Shown: in pieces, positions 1-8,944 of the stretch
Layout of the letters: each line of letters opens with the position of its first letter
How positions within the stretch are numbered: position 1 is the first letter of the stretch
Assembly: GCF_004359215.1 (NCBI RefSeq)
Contig: NC_090615.1
Span: 4,723,964 to 4,750,764, forward strand
Length of the DNA: 26,801 bases
DNA from: Bremia lactucae
Lineage: Eukaryota > Oomycota > Peronosporomycetes > Peronosporales > Peronosporaceae
Reading direction: 5' to 3'
The notes under the pieces: model-generated
Seen by the model: the letters and a program-made list of their open reading frames with translations, nothing else
Database searches by the model: none
What the model was told of the DNA's origin: nothing
Program-made: the position numbers and the translations under genes

Positions 1-1222
1 CTCTTGATCTGTATGCGCCTCCGAAGTTTATTTCGGAGATAACTCAATTACCAACCCTAGAACCCAAGCGGTCCTTGATAGATCTGCATAGTAATAGAAT
101 CAAGCAGATCTGCGTACTCGTCACAGAGGACGAATACGTAACCGATATACGGTCAGCGGTAATTTTTGCAGAGAACGATCGGGGTTTCAGCAGCTCATCG
201 AAGAACGAAAGTGTCCTCGATGTGAAGACTCGGATTGAGAAATATACTACTCAATCCTGGGAGTCACTTAAAACAAATCTTTTATACAAGGATTTAATGG
301 AATTCGGGGATGTATTCCCGGAAACAGTTCCATGCGAGTGCCTAAGAATAAAGGTACTCAACATGAGATCGAGCTCAAACCGGTCTCGAAGTACTGTGTC
401 ATGAAGCAGTGGCCGCTACCTCGGGTGAACAAGTACTTGCGATCGATAAATTCTTTATCGATCGATTAAAAGCGGGCTATGTAAGGGAGTTATCTTCCCC
501 ACATAGCTCTCCGACCTTCTGTGTGCGAATGGCCACAGGAGGGTGGCGGATAGTGCACGCATTTAATAAACTGAAATGCTGCAACGGTGACGGCTAAAAC
601 GCCGATACCTAGAAAAGAAAAAATCATAGATGGTGCGTACAAAAACACCATCTTTTCGTCTATGGATCTGATGATTGGATTTTATCATATCCTTATGCGT
701 GAACGGGACATCCCGTACACAGCAGTGAGCACTCTCGGTAGAATGCTCTAGGAATGGCTAGTAATGCCACGGGAGCTTAGTAACGCCCCTGCAACATTCA
801 ACAGATGCGTAACGAATCTATTGAGACCCGTGCGAGAAATCGCACCGAGTTATATCGACGATGCATTCGTCCACAGCCGAGCTATGGACGGAAAGACGGA
901 CGTGAAAGTTCATAAAACTCACGTTTGTCAGGTTCTTACACTTATGCGAAAGCATAAGTTGTACGCGAATCTCAAGAAGGGTATAGTTGCTGCAAGCGAA
1001 ATACCACTTCTTGGGTGCATCGTCGGTAAACACGGCGTGCGCCCTCATCCCGAAAAGATCAAGGCAATTACCGACTGGCCAGTTCCAATCGATGTCGAGG
1101 GACTTAGAAAGTTGCTTGGATTAGCGGCGTCCTTGCACAAGTACTCACGCAATTATGCCGAAATGACAGTTCATCTCTCTCGTCTCCTGAAAAAAAGACG
1201 AGAGATGGTTATAGAAGGCTGA
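1..1222 (+). pseudogene. Reverse transcriptase region of element A, broken
   Basis: This is the Gypsy RT with the linker before it. From 75 to 404 an open stretch holds the pre-RT segment, including FGDVFPETVP, the usual entry to oomycete Gypsy RT. From 409 to 597 it continues in shifted frames through the segment ending ATGGWRIVHAFNKL. Positions 764-1222 encode the palm and thumb, with LSNAPATFNR, the catalytic box YIDD and the LLGCIVGKHGVRPHPEK segment before the RNase H. At least two frameshifts and an in-frame stop near 749 (TAG, where a Trp codon is expected before EWLVMP) disable it. The catalytic YIDD survives. Confidence 0.88.
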
Positions 1223-1256
1223 TTGTCAGCGTTGCTTTGAGGGAATCAAGCAAAGG

Positions 1257-1665
1257 TTGATGCAATCGCCCATCTTGGAGATTGCAGATCAAGGCAGAAA
1301 ATTTCATGTGGTCTGTGACGCCAGCGATTCCGCAATCGGCTGTGCGTCAATGCAATACGATACGGACGGCGCGGAGCGCGTCGTCTGTTACCAATCGCGT
1401 CAGCTGAACGCAATCACCCAGTGCATGACAAGGAACTCCTTGCCATAAATATACACTGGCTAAATTTAGGGTCTATCTTCTCGGAGATAGACCGTTCATC
1501 GCATATACGAACCATGCGTCATTACGCACGGCCGTAAATAGCCCACATCTGTCGCAAAGGATGGCGAGGTGCCTATTCTTCTTCGCGGAGTATTAAAATC
1601 TCTCTGGAATATAAACTAGGACGACTTAATGTCGTCGCTGAGGCGTTATCGCGCCGACCCGATTT
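1257..1665 (+). pseudogene. RNase H region of element A, broken
   Basis: This is the Gypsy RNase H that follows RT. The open part at 1257-1448 contains VVCDASDSAIG, with the first catalytic Asp, and the segment VVCYQSRQLN. It then shifts frame. The second part, near 1500-1640, reads AYTNHASLRT where related elements have YTDHASLRT, so a catalytic Asp appears to be Asn. It ends near 1660 in the usual sequence about sites and Arg-rich ADALSRRP (here degraded). Positions 1665-1890 are the RNase H-integrase spacer and hold no intact domain. Confidence 0.8.
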
Positions 1666-1889
1666 CGAGCCGGCTGCGCACTCCAACAGTGAAAATACTC
1701 TTACTGTTGCAACACTCACTACAAGTTTTCCGTCATCAACTTTGTTTGATGACATAGAAAAGCTCACACAAAAGATAAAGACCTTCTACGTTTAATGGAT
1801 CATCTGATGAATCCATCCAGTACATCTTTAAAGGATTTACTGGCTTTGGATCAATCAACATCCGATCGGTACACAACACGAAACGGCTA

Positions 1890-3165
1890 ACTGTACATCA
1901 CAGCCGTTGCCGGCGACACTCCACGTGTCGTCGTCCCAACTCACAATGATTTGCGCTTGCGCATCATGAATGAGTAGCACGATGCACCAACAAGTTGGCA
2001 CCGTGGACGTGAGAGACCTTATCTCACAGTAAGCCGAGACTTTTACTGGCCCCGCCAGTATCAGTTCTTGCGCAAGTACATTCGTGCTCGCGAGGTGTGT
2101 CAACGGGTGAAGCCTAGCCCTTCAACCCGTGCACCCCACAACGTTTACCACTTCCGGCAGAATATTGGCAGTCCGTATATATGGACTTCGTCTTCGGATT
2201 TTCCGAAGACGATCACAAAAACACGAATTCCTTGTTTTTGTAGACAGATTCAGCATAATGGTATATCTTGCTGCAGTACCAGAGTCAATCACGGCTCCGG
2301 GCTGTGCCCATGTCTTTATCAACACAGTATTCATACTGAACGGCTTACTGCGTGAACTGGTCTCCGATAGATACCCACGGTTCTCGGCGAAGTTTCGGCA
2401 ATCCGTGTTCAGATCTCTCGGAACACGGCTGACTATGTCAACTTCTGATCATCCAGAGACGGATGGTCAAACAGAACGCGTAAATCGCGTCCTCGTAAAG
2501 ATACTTCGAGGTTACGTCCAATCGTATCCGAATTGGAGCGAGTTTTTACCAATGGTCGAATTCGTCATCAGCAATTCGGCGCATGCGTCTACAACGCATA
2601 CGCCGTTCTTCGTGAATGGCTTACGCCATTCACACATACCCACCCAATTAGAGGGATCCTCTAGTTTAGGGGGGGTGGACTCGCACGAGCAAAAACACTT
2701 CTAGCTCATGCTCGTTACGCGTCGAAGTTACCAACGATGCGAGTGATGTCGATGTCGAAGCGATCGACATCGAAGATGAGAAAGATCTCATGGCAGTGCG
2801 CACAAAGCGCAGTGAAATGAAAAAAAAAATGAGTCAGCAGAGGAATTTCTGCTGGCTCGAGAATTAGTAATCCGTTTCGTACAGGATTCCATTGCTAACG
2901 CAGTAGACCGTCAGAAGCGGAACGCAGACAAAAATGGGTGAGTAAATGTTATTTCACTTAAATTAATGACCTAGCACTACTCTCTACGGAAAACTTACCT
3001 AAGCGTGTATTCACTAATGTGGGTAGCAGTAAACAACTACCCAAGTTCATTAGACCTTTCCGTGTACTGCATCGCAGAGACAATGCGTACACAATAGAAT
3101 TGCCACGTAGGATGCGAACGCATTCTACGTTTTACGTTGGTCGGCTCCGCCCGTACCATTAGTAC
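1890..3165 (+). pseudogene. Integrase of element A, broken
   Basis: The zinc-binding N-terminus lies at about 1900-2110. It has the YLTVSRDFYWPRQYQF segment, but its first Cys is changed (RAREVCQ where RACEVCQ is usual). The catalytic core follows, with VYMDFVFGF (first Asp kept) at about 2178-2204, a frameshift near 2225, then DRYPRF and DGQTERVNR. The open stretch 2129-2704 carries most of the core. A TAG at 2702-2704, shared with element B, ends that frame. The C-terminal domain is recognisable to FYVGRLRPYH at about 3160. Positions 2397-3053 are nearly identical to inverted element B. Confidence 0.88.
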
Positions 3166-3550
3166 GCGGTCTCTTCCGAGGACGGATCTGACCACCGTTT
3201 TACAAGAATCCGTAAGAGATTCTTGTGATCGCGAACCAGATTTTAATGTTGAATCTGGAGTTTCTCATGCCGGTTCTTAGTATCCTCGAAACTGCGATGA
3301 GCTGGCGACACCTCGTCACGAAGAGCGTGATATTTCCATTGATACTCCAACATGGAGTTGGCATTCTTCGAACGGTCTTCCAACCGCTCGATATGGTGAG
3401 CCTGCACCGTCTGCTCCAACGAGCGACGCTTGCCACGCTCGTGGGCAAATCCCTCCTCCGAATCATGGAGGAAGCGATCAATTTTGTCGATCTTCGACTA
3501 TAGATCCGACGCATGGTTCGGATCTGAAATTTCCTCCTCCACCACAACTA
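3165..3550 (+). pseudogene. Pol linker of element A, between integrase and chromodomain
   Basis: The sense frame runs from GRLRPYH to the chromodomain as a hydrophilic Pro/Ser-rich linker of about 130 residues, with segments such as NCDELATPRHEERD and PPPPQLLVDSHGGQRF. It has at least one frameshift and a stop near 3279. Element B has the same linker at 10100-10440. The opposite strand over the same bases encodes a coiled-coil-like sequence, described with the antisense frame at 3125-4790. Hairpins are dense here. Confidence 0.65.
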
Positions 3551-3793
3551 TTGGTGGATTCGCACGGTGGTCAACGTTTCCTTGTGGAACGTATCCAAAA
3601 CCACCGTGATGTGAAGGGGCAGCGAACGAGTTATCTTGTTCGCTGGCGCGGTTATCCACCTTCACATGATAGCTGGGAGCCTCGTTCCCAGCTGGTTGCT
3701 GACGTTGAGGGCCTTGTCCGTCAGTATGACGAGACCCATCGATGGTTCAGAAGGTCTATTAACAAACACGCGCCCCTGGCGCCTGTAAATTGA
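3551..3793 (+). CDS. Chromodomain at the pol C-terminus of element A
   Basis: This open stretch of 80 codons is the C-terminal chromodomain of a chromovirus pol. It has the pattern FLVERIQNHRDVKG, then YLVRWRGYPPSHDSWEP and a short C-terminal helix ending near VRQYDETH. The aromatic and acidic residues of the fold (YLV.W.GY....SWEP) are all present. In chromoviruses this domain guides the integrase to marked chromatin. It is part of a longer pol frame; the first Met is incidental and not a true start. The stop at 3791-3793 is probably the natural end of pol. Confidence 0.85.
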   Translation: MVDSHGGQRFLVERIQNHRDVKGQRTSYLVRWRGYPPSHDSWEPRSQLVADVEGLVRQYDETHRWFRRSINKHAPLAPVN

Positions 3794-3859
3794 TTCCAAA
3801 ACGTCAATCGCATCGCGCATCTCGGTAGAAATGCAAACCCTTCCCTTGGGCGAAGAAAG

Positions 3860-4780
3860 GGGATAGACGTCCCCTTTTACCCTCTGCGTGTTGTCAACAC
3901 AACACGACGAGGGATCACCCCACGTGAGGCATGGAAGCCCAGCCTCACGTGACAACCGATGCAATTTATACTTTGCACCAGTTGGAGTTCGTTTCTCAAA
4001 CTTAGTGTGAATCGCGTTAAGTCTTCGAAGCCAGGCTTCGCGTCCAATGTCTTTGACATTGCGAATAAAACGCGTTCCAGGCTTGCATCAACGAGCTTTT
4101 ATCTCGCTTGTTGTAGTCACCGTACCACCGATGCTGAAGAAAAGCATCGATATAAAAACTTCCTCAGCGCGAAAGTTCTTTGCGCTGGGATCAACCCCAG
4201 GAGGAGAAGTCGCTCCAGACAACCTAGTGACAAGTCGTTCGGACAAAAGCCACGGCTTCTTATCAGGGGCAAGACGACACATTTTATTGTCTACGTCCCC
4301 TGAGTGTACCCACTGAAGCACGGGTACCGCAAGAACTTTTATTGCGATGGCTTACTTCATCATCATTACCACGCAGAGAAATAAGTGCGGGTGACGGCAC
4401 AGGAGACGGTGCTGGCGATGGAGAATCAACCTCATCGTCGGAACCAAACATGTTATAGAGAACGCTACTAGCACGAAAATCCGATTGAGCCCTCTCATTC
4501 GAAGGCTCATAGTTAGTCGCCTGACGACGTTCAGGCGACTAGTCCACTCTCCTTGAGTCGGCCATCTCGTCCGACTCGCATTTATAGTCGACCACCAAAG
4601 AAGGGGTCGCACTCACGTGGTGACTCACCAAGTGCACCCGCAACATTTAGTGTTGTGGGAGAAAATGATATTACGGCAGACGCCCTGACTGCCGCAAGAG
4701 ACAATAATGCACCGCCCGCGGCTGCATATACCGCAGCCGAAGGTTCCGCACTATTCCTTGACCGCATGGACTCGTTAACC
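3860..4780. repeat. Cluster of short perfect hairpins in the 3' internal region of element A
   Basis: Inverted repeats with short loops follow one another about every 30-60 bases. Examples checked base by base: 3921-3930 with 3942-3951 (10 bp), 4026-4032 with 4034-4040 (7 bp, one-base loop), 4045-4051 with 4055-4061 (7 bp), 4129-4135 with 4143-4149 (7 bp), 4514-4524 with 4531-4541 (11 bp, six-base loop) and 4719-4725 with 4733-4739 (7 bp). The same style is seen in the other elements of the window. Confidence 0.8.
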
Positions 4781-4884
4781 ATGCGATAGAATTAAAAATG
4801 ATGCTTCTGACCAATCAACATCGATTTCAATGACGTGGTCTCTTAGTGACCACTCGTCTCTAATGACAGTCAGAGTGATTGTAG

Positions 4885-4900
4885 TTTAAGGGAGGGGTGG
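4885..4900 (+). promoter_or_regulatory. Polypurine tract of element A
   Basis: A purine-rich run (TTTAAGGGAGGGGTGG) lies immediately before the TGTAACGG start of the LTR, where plus-strand priming occurs in LTR retroelements. Element C has a similar tract, AGGAGGGG, before its LTR. Confidence 0.75.
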
Positions 4901-5330
4901 TGTAACGGGGTGTATCGTTACTGAAATTAACACTTAAAGGTTGTTAACTAATATATTATCTAAAAGATAGATAATATTTTGGGAATATTACTTAACATAG
5001 TTATATTCGAGAAGCTTATTCATCGGTCGATAAAGGCCTTTAAATCTACTTGCTCCGCGGTCCAGTCAGCACTGGACGCGCGGAAAGAGAGAGAGAAAGA
5101 TAAGACTTTATTACATGCTTTGTATTAGCGTATAATTAAGTTAGTAGAAAATAAATAGAAACAGAAGAGGTTTATAATAATAAATACAGTTTACTTTTAA
5201 TCCTCTTCAAAGCAAGTGTTTTAAAGAGAGTCTTCCTCTGCTTGGACTAGTGACTTGTGGCACCACTTGCACTGAAGCAGTGCAAAGTGGACTAGTATTG
5301 AAGCAGTACAACTCGGCAGTGCCTCGTTAC
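4901..5330 (+). repeat. 3' LTR of element A
   Basis: The LTR starts with TGTAACGGGGTGTATCGTTAC, directly after the polypurine tract. It aligns from end to end with the 5' LTR of element B at 13795-14238, with roughly a quarter of the positions different by eye. The right end is GCCTCGTTAC at 5330; the expected terminal CA is changed (GA). A GC-rich hairpin block at 5055-5083 is its best-conserved inner part. The first 20 bases can fold on themselves (GTAACG with CGTTAC). No target-site duplication can be tested because the left end is outside the window. Confidence 0.85.
5055..5083. repeat. Conserved GC-rich hairpin inside the LTR of element A
   Basis: GTCCAGT at 5060-5066 pairs with ACTGGAC at 5071-5077 around a CAGC loop, with CCGCG and CGCGG outside. 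The block is kept in the otherwise diverged LTR of element B (14056-14083), where one pair becomes a G-U. This suggests a structural role in the LTR RNA or DNA. Confidence 0.65.
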
Positions 5331-6049
5331 GAGAATGATTACCGAAGTTGCGTCCGCCTTGATAACCAGGTTACAGAAAGCTAAAATGCATGGGAAGTGT
5401 GGCTTTCATTTTGTCACTGCTGCCTTGAACAACATGATTCCTGTCAAGCACTTGAACTGGTAGCTGCAACTATGACTATCGAATAGTATAATAGGCGTAA
5501 TCAGACCTGGGCCATTTTTATTTACAGGCAGAATATATTGGCCACAATCTTAATAAATTTGAACGGATTCGCACCGTTGGTATTGATACCAGGCACCACC
5601 AGCTGCAAAATTGGCTGCAGATGCATATCCTGATCTGTGAGGAAAATGATGAAGGCAGCTAATCATATGTGGCGCTACATGGTTGCAGCAATAGCACCTC
5701 GCCCATCTACATTGTGTTCTCAAATAAAATTTGCTGGAAGCATGCAGAATGCCATACCACCTGCATTTCCCAAAATGTATCCAATCTGCTGCATACAAGA
5801 TAACCAACAGCAATGTAATTTTTGGCTAATATGTCTTAAGCCCAATCTTGCTGCTTGGCATATCCGCGATGTCTCCGACAAGGAGGAAACTTAAATCTGC
5901 ACAGATATCTCACAATGTAAATAAGTCATATTTTGCGTTAATTTTAGCCACGTTCACTACTCATGCCCGGAAAGTCCTGTTTATTTGTTGTCATTATGCA
6001 GGTGGGCACGTCTTAATGTGGCCACGCTCTACTTAGGCACACACCAAGC
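5331..6049. other. Spacer between elements A and C with no recognised gene
   Basis: This is AT-rich sequence between the end of LTR A and the LTR of element C. Two overlapping ORFs of 85-87 codons on opposite strands (5637-5894 + and 5550-5813 -) match nothing I know. Another minus frame over about 5540-5860 reads as a broken protein with hydrophobic stretches (QQIGYILGNAGGMAFCMLP and LVVPGINTNGANPFKFIK) and three stops. It may be a decayed host gene or transposase, but I cannot assign it. Confidence 0.4.
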
Positions 6050-6530
6050 ACAGCGAGGAAGCGGTTAAATTGTCTGCTCTCGTGTGCCGTGAGGTAGTTG
6101 TGGTGGGCGCCTTAGAGACCTTACCCAACGCACTAAGTACTCTACTAAAGTGTCGTCACGGGAGCGGTGATCCGACTCCTCGTGCGCACTTACCAAGTAG
6201 AAGGTAGTTTTCAGACCGATTTATATTTAATCGTATTAAATATAATTACCTATTTATACCAATCATAAAGTGCCATCTCTGTCGATGACACTAATATGAA
6301 CTGTGAGCGTATCTTTCTAGATACCTCGCGTAAAGGATGACGCTAGCCGTCATCCCTCCTAATGTGAATGCACCTATGTGCATCACATACACAAGGGTGA
6401 GTCACAATGTGAACCACACCCAAGTGTTAGGTCTAATTACCTTATTTAAGTATAATTGATTATCCCCTTAAGTACACAAAGTGTACTTAACGGGGACTGA
6501 GTAACATTAGGGCGACTTTAGCCCGTTACA
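6050..6530 (-). repeat. 3' LTR of element C, distal end uncertain
   Basis: On the minus strand the LTR starts at 6530 with TGTAACGGGC, just after a purine tract. I found no matching TGTAAC on the + strand at the far end, so the lower limit near 6050 is a guess and that end may be truncated. Inside are hairpins at 6309-6314/6319-6324, 6335-6342/6348-6355 (8 bp) and a longer one over 6464-6495 with one bulged base. Confidence 0.6.
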
Positions 6531-6543
6531 CCCCTCCTAAAGA
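6531..6543 (-). promoter_or_regulatory. Polypurine tract of element C
   Basis: Read on the minus strand this is TTTAGGAGGGG, directly before TGTAACGGGC. It fixes the orientation of C and the start of its LTR. Confidence 0.7.
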
Positions 6544-6657
6544 ACGACTTTATATTTTAAAATTCGTCAAAGAGGAAGGAGGCACTGCGAGCTGCTTAAC
6601 GCACCGCTAGTTCTTTCAGTCTCTCTTGCGGCCTGTGTTCCATACACGGCGCCAAAG

Positions 6658-8208
6658 ATGCCACCTAAAAGGGGCCACGTTGGTGGGTCGTCTGCGAAGA
6701 CACCCACTCAACCACGCGCTAAGCGCACGCGCCGCGTTAACACGCCGGCAGCGTCCAATGCCTTAGTCGAAACGCCAACATGTATTGCTGCTGTCGCGGT
6801 AACGAGGCTTTAGGATCCAGCCCACTTAAACAGTGAGGATGTTGATCCGTCGCTCATTGTTGACTACAATGAGTCGACACCGCTGCCGTCACCTCATAGT
6901 AGTGATGCGGACAACAAGCTCATGAGGAATGATGATGGTGCATTATTGCTCATCCAAACTTCTCTCATGGCTCACAACATGGAGACAGCAACATTTACAA
7001 ATGATGTCTCGTAGTCTGCACTCGATAGCGCAGCGACAGATAATGAGAGCGCTGCCCATAAAGGCGCAGCCGCTTCTTTGTTCGGTAAAACCACAACGCC
7101 TTATGCTCAGACCATTATCCATAATGGTTCTGACATAGAGGATTCTGAGCCTACAGCTCTGCCGACGTACTCAGTCGATGTCACAAGCCAGTCGTTCTGA
7201 ACGTGGCTATGTGACAGGTGGTATATCAACGATGCCCCCTCCATCTAAATGGCCTTGTTTAAACGGGCCAAGAGCGTCGCTCCTAGAGCGCGCTCTTCTA
7301 GACGCTCATAAATATTATGGTGTCTTTAAATGATGGAAGGTTCAGGGAAAATCCCTTGGGCGTATTTTCTTGATCCCGGTCGTGTTGCGTTCAAACGAAG
7401 CCCCCGACCAATACGAGGCGGAATTCACGCGCCGCATTCATCCGCATTCCGATGCGATGAAACAGCGGTCGCGGCGAATATATTTCACCTTCTTGCGTGT
7501 GAAAGAAATCGTGGGTGGTACTGTACCCTATGCTTCTTCTCACAATGCTGCTTCTGCTAGTCCATTTGAGACTAGCGAAGAGGCCTCAGCTGGTGCTCCT
7601 TTTCATAGGCAGCCACCAAGCGGGCACATCAATACGTGGGCAATTGTTCGGTTCTTAAGAGTTAAAACGCTTCATGTAACCTCTCCATTGGACGAGGTTC
7701 TGATACCTTTGCCTCACGGAGCGGCGGGCAAGCAACCTTTCAACAAGGAAGCGCTGATTACCACCCGTATTCATCAGTGCAGGCGGCGCCTGATAGGAGT
7801 AGCGACGTCGCCCACCTACTCGCGGCTGCCTTATCTTCGTCCGTTCAGTCACAGGCGTTGAGCATTGCTGAACGACGTATTGTGGATCGTGAGGGTCAAG
7901 TCATGCGACTGACCTCGGATCTTTTTAATGTCCGAGCAAAGGCTCATCAGGGTTATGAACGTTTGAAGACTCGCTTAGACCTTCTGGAGAAGTTAATGCT
8001 GAGGGATCCGCGTTCCTCGCGTGATGCCCCTCGCTCTCCGAGTGCTTTTCGTGGTGGGAGGAGTCGATCGGCTGGGAGTTTTTTGCCTTCTCCGTCCCCC
8101 TCATCCGAACGACGCTCGACGCACAGTTGGCGTCACTCGGTATCCTTAGACGGATGGGGTTATGTGACCTCATTTGGGTCTACATACCGTTTTAGACGAC
8201 CCACGTAA
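6658..8208 (+). pseudogene. Antisense reading frame of element C, coiled coil with Arg/Ser-rich tail
   Basis: It starts 127 bases from the LTR edge of C, on the strand opposite pol, at ATG 6658 (MPPKRGHVGGSS, a basic N-terminus). The frame is interrupted in its first 180 codons only at codons 51 (TAG 6811), 118 (TAG 7012) and 180 (TGA 7198). After shifts it continues through 7370-7640 (EAPDQYEAEFTRRIHPHSD, TVPYASSHNAAS). From 7777 to 8208 it is fully open: a helical coiled-coil-like segment (IAERRIVDREGQVMRL, then YERLKTRLDLLEKL) followed by a Ser/Arg/Pro tail (SRSAGSFLPSPSPSSERRS). The open part overlaps the broken linker of pol. It stops next to the integrase motif HPVFYVGRLKRY, as in A and B. 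No known function. It could in principle be a gag of a + strand element, but its flanks are those of C. Confidence 0.5.
7610..7780 (-). pseudogene. Chromodomain of element C, broken
   Basis: Read on the minus strand: GGNQRFLVERLLARRSVRQR, then LVQWRGYMKRFNS, a stop, and EP. Compared with SWEP in element A the Trp codon has become TAA at about 7655. The rest of the fold is recognisable, so this is a decayed pol C-terminus. It lies downstream of integrase C in the same orientation, at the expected distance of about 140 codons. Confidence 0.7.
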
Positions 8209-8931
8209 AATACGGGGTGCGACTTCATATACGGGGGAAGGGTGAGTCTATAATTTAGGTCTCCAACCTCTTTTAGCACCGTAAAGGGCCCAATAAAACG
8301 CGGCAACAACTTCGTAGTACCTCCAAGTAGTACAGAAATTGCATTTTTAGATAAGGTAGCAGTGCTTAATAGTACCTTTTCACCCACTGTAAAGCGTTCA
8401 TTAATTTTTCGACCATTTCGGTCCGCATATTCTTTTTGCTTGTCCTGTACGCTTGCCATTGCGTCACAGACTTTACGTGTGATGGCTAATCGCTCATCCA
8501 CAAAGCGTTGAGCCTCGCTCACGCTTTTAGCATCAAATTTGCGTATGACACCGCCGAGAGGTCGGTCATAGGACGTAGTTTTATTGACCACTGCTAAACT
8601 GGCAGGGTCACTAGGGCAAGCTTCTGTCTTTGAGATGATACCCTCATGGGTCATCGTCATATTGACGAAACTATGTCCCTCTTTCGCACCGAGCATAGTG
8701 AGAGGCCCTCCCCACTAAGACTCGGGATGCGCACAAACGAGACTGGCGTACGAGGATGGCGCAGTCCGTTAATATAAAACGGTGTCTCTCCCGTACTGGC
8801 GTGGACACTGTATTTATAGCGAGCTCCACAAGGGCAATTGCTTGCCACACTTTTTTAAGGCTGCTATAATGCGTAAGACATCCACCATGACCCGATTGGC
8901 ACGTTCTGTTTGGCCATAGTTTAGTCAGCAT
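8160..8931 (-). pseudogene. Integrase C-terminal half of element C
   Basis: The segment begins at about 8931 with the end of the catalytic core, YGQTERANRVMVDVL, which keeps the third catalytic acid (Glu). It continues ELAINTV, then SFV.IPSL in shifted frames. The open stretch 8696-8160 carries the C-terminal domain: SVQDKQKEYADRNGR, GEKVLLST, the GPF motif in RFIGPFTVLKEVGDLNYRL, and HPVFYVGRLKRYVDPNEV. The first two catalytic Asp residues and the zinc domain are missing because of the deletion. There is a frameshift near 8690 and another after 8173. Confidence 0.85.
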
Positions 8932-8944
8932 AATTATTGCTTAT

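Larger units (their letters stand above)
3125..4790 (-). pseudogene. Antisense reading frame of element A, broken, with C-terminal coiled coil
   Basis: On the strand opposite pol, protein-like sequence can be followed across several frames from about 4782 to a TAG at 3125-3127. The first part is MVNESMRSRNSAEPSAAVYA. A long open stretch at about 4280-4570 is acidic and Pro/Ser-rich (MFGSDDEVDSPSPAPSPVPS). At 3660-4060 come pieces such as KFEKRTPTGAKYKLHRLSRE. The C-terminal part (about 3500-3200) is coiled-coil-like: KIDKIDRFLHDSEEGF, then HIERLEDRSKNANSMLEYQW and SFEDTKNRHEKLQIQH, then a basic tail. The last part aligns almost residue for residue with the + strand of element B. Frameshifts and stops make this copy non-functional. 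I know no function for it. It could be a by-product of the conserved sense linker, but the N-terminal part lies beyond pol, where no sense gene exists. Confidence 0.5.
1..5330 (+). mobile_element. Ty3/Gypsy chromodomain retroelement A, left end outside the window
   Basis: The order of parts is protease-RT linker, RT, RNase H, integrase, linker, chromodomain, a 1.1-kb 3' internal region, a polypurine tract and a 3' LTR, which is Ty3/Gypsy chromovirus order. Gag, protease and the 5' LTR lie outside the window. Several frameshifts and stops break pol, so the copy is dead. Its integrase and linker closely match inverted element B at 10082-14238. The region between chromodomain and LTR carries a reading frame on the opposite strand. 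RT, integrase and chromodomain leave little doubt about the class; the family name is not known to me. Confidence 0.93.

Noticed and set aside
2820..2829. Run of A residues as a possible poly(A) tail of a retrocopy
   Set aside because: It lies inside the pol region, is identical in A and B, and has no gene copy before it.
3225..3547. ORFs at 3225-3503 (+) and 3200-3547 (-)
   Set aside because: Neither is in the register shared with element B. The linker (sense) and the coiled coil (antisense) use other frames of the same region.
6929..7138. 69-codon plus ORF
   Set aside because: It is in another frame than the coding-like antisense frame from 6658 and is unlike any protein.
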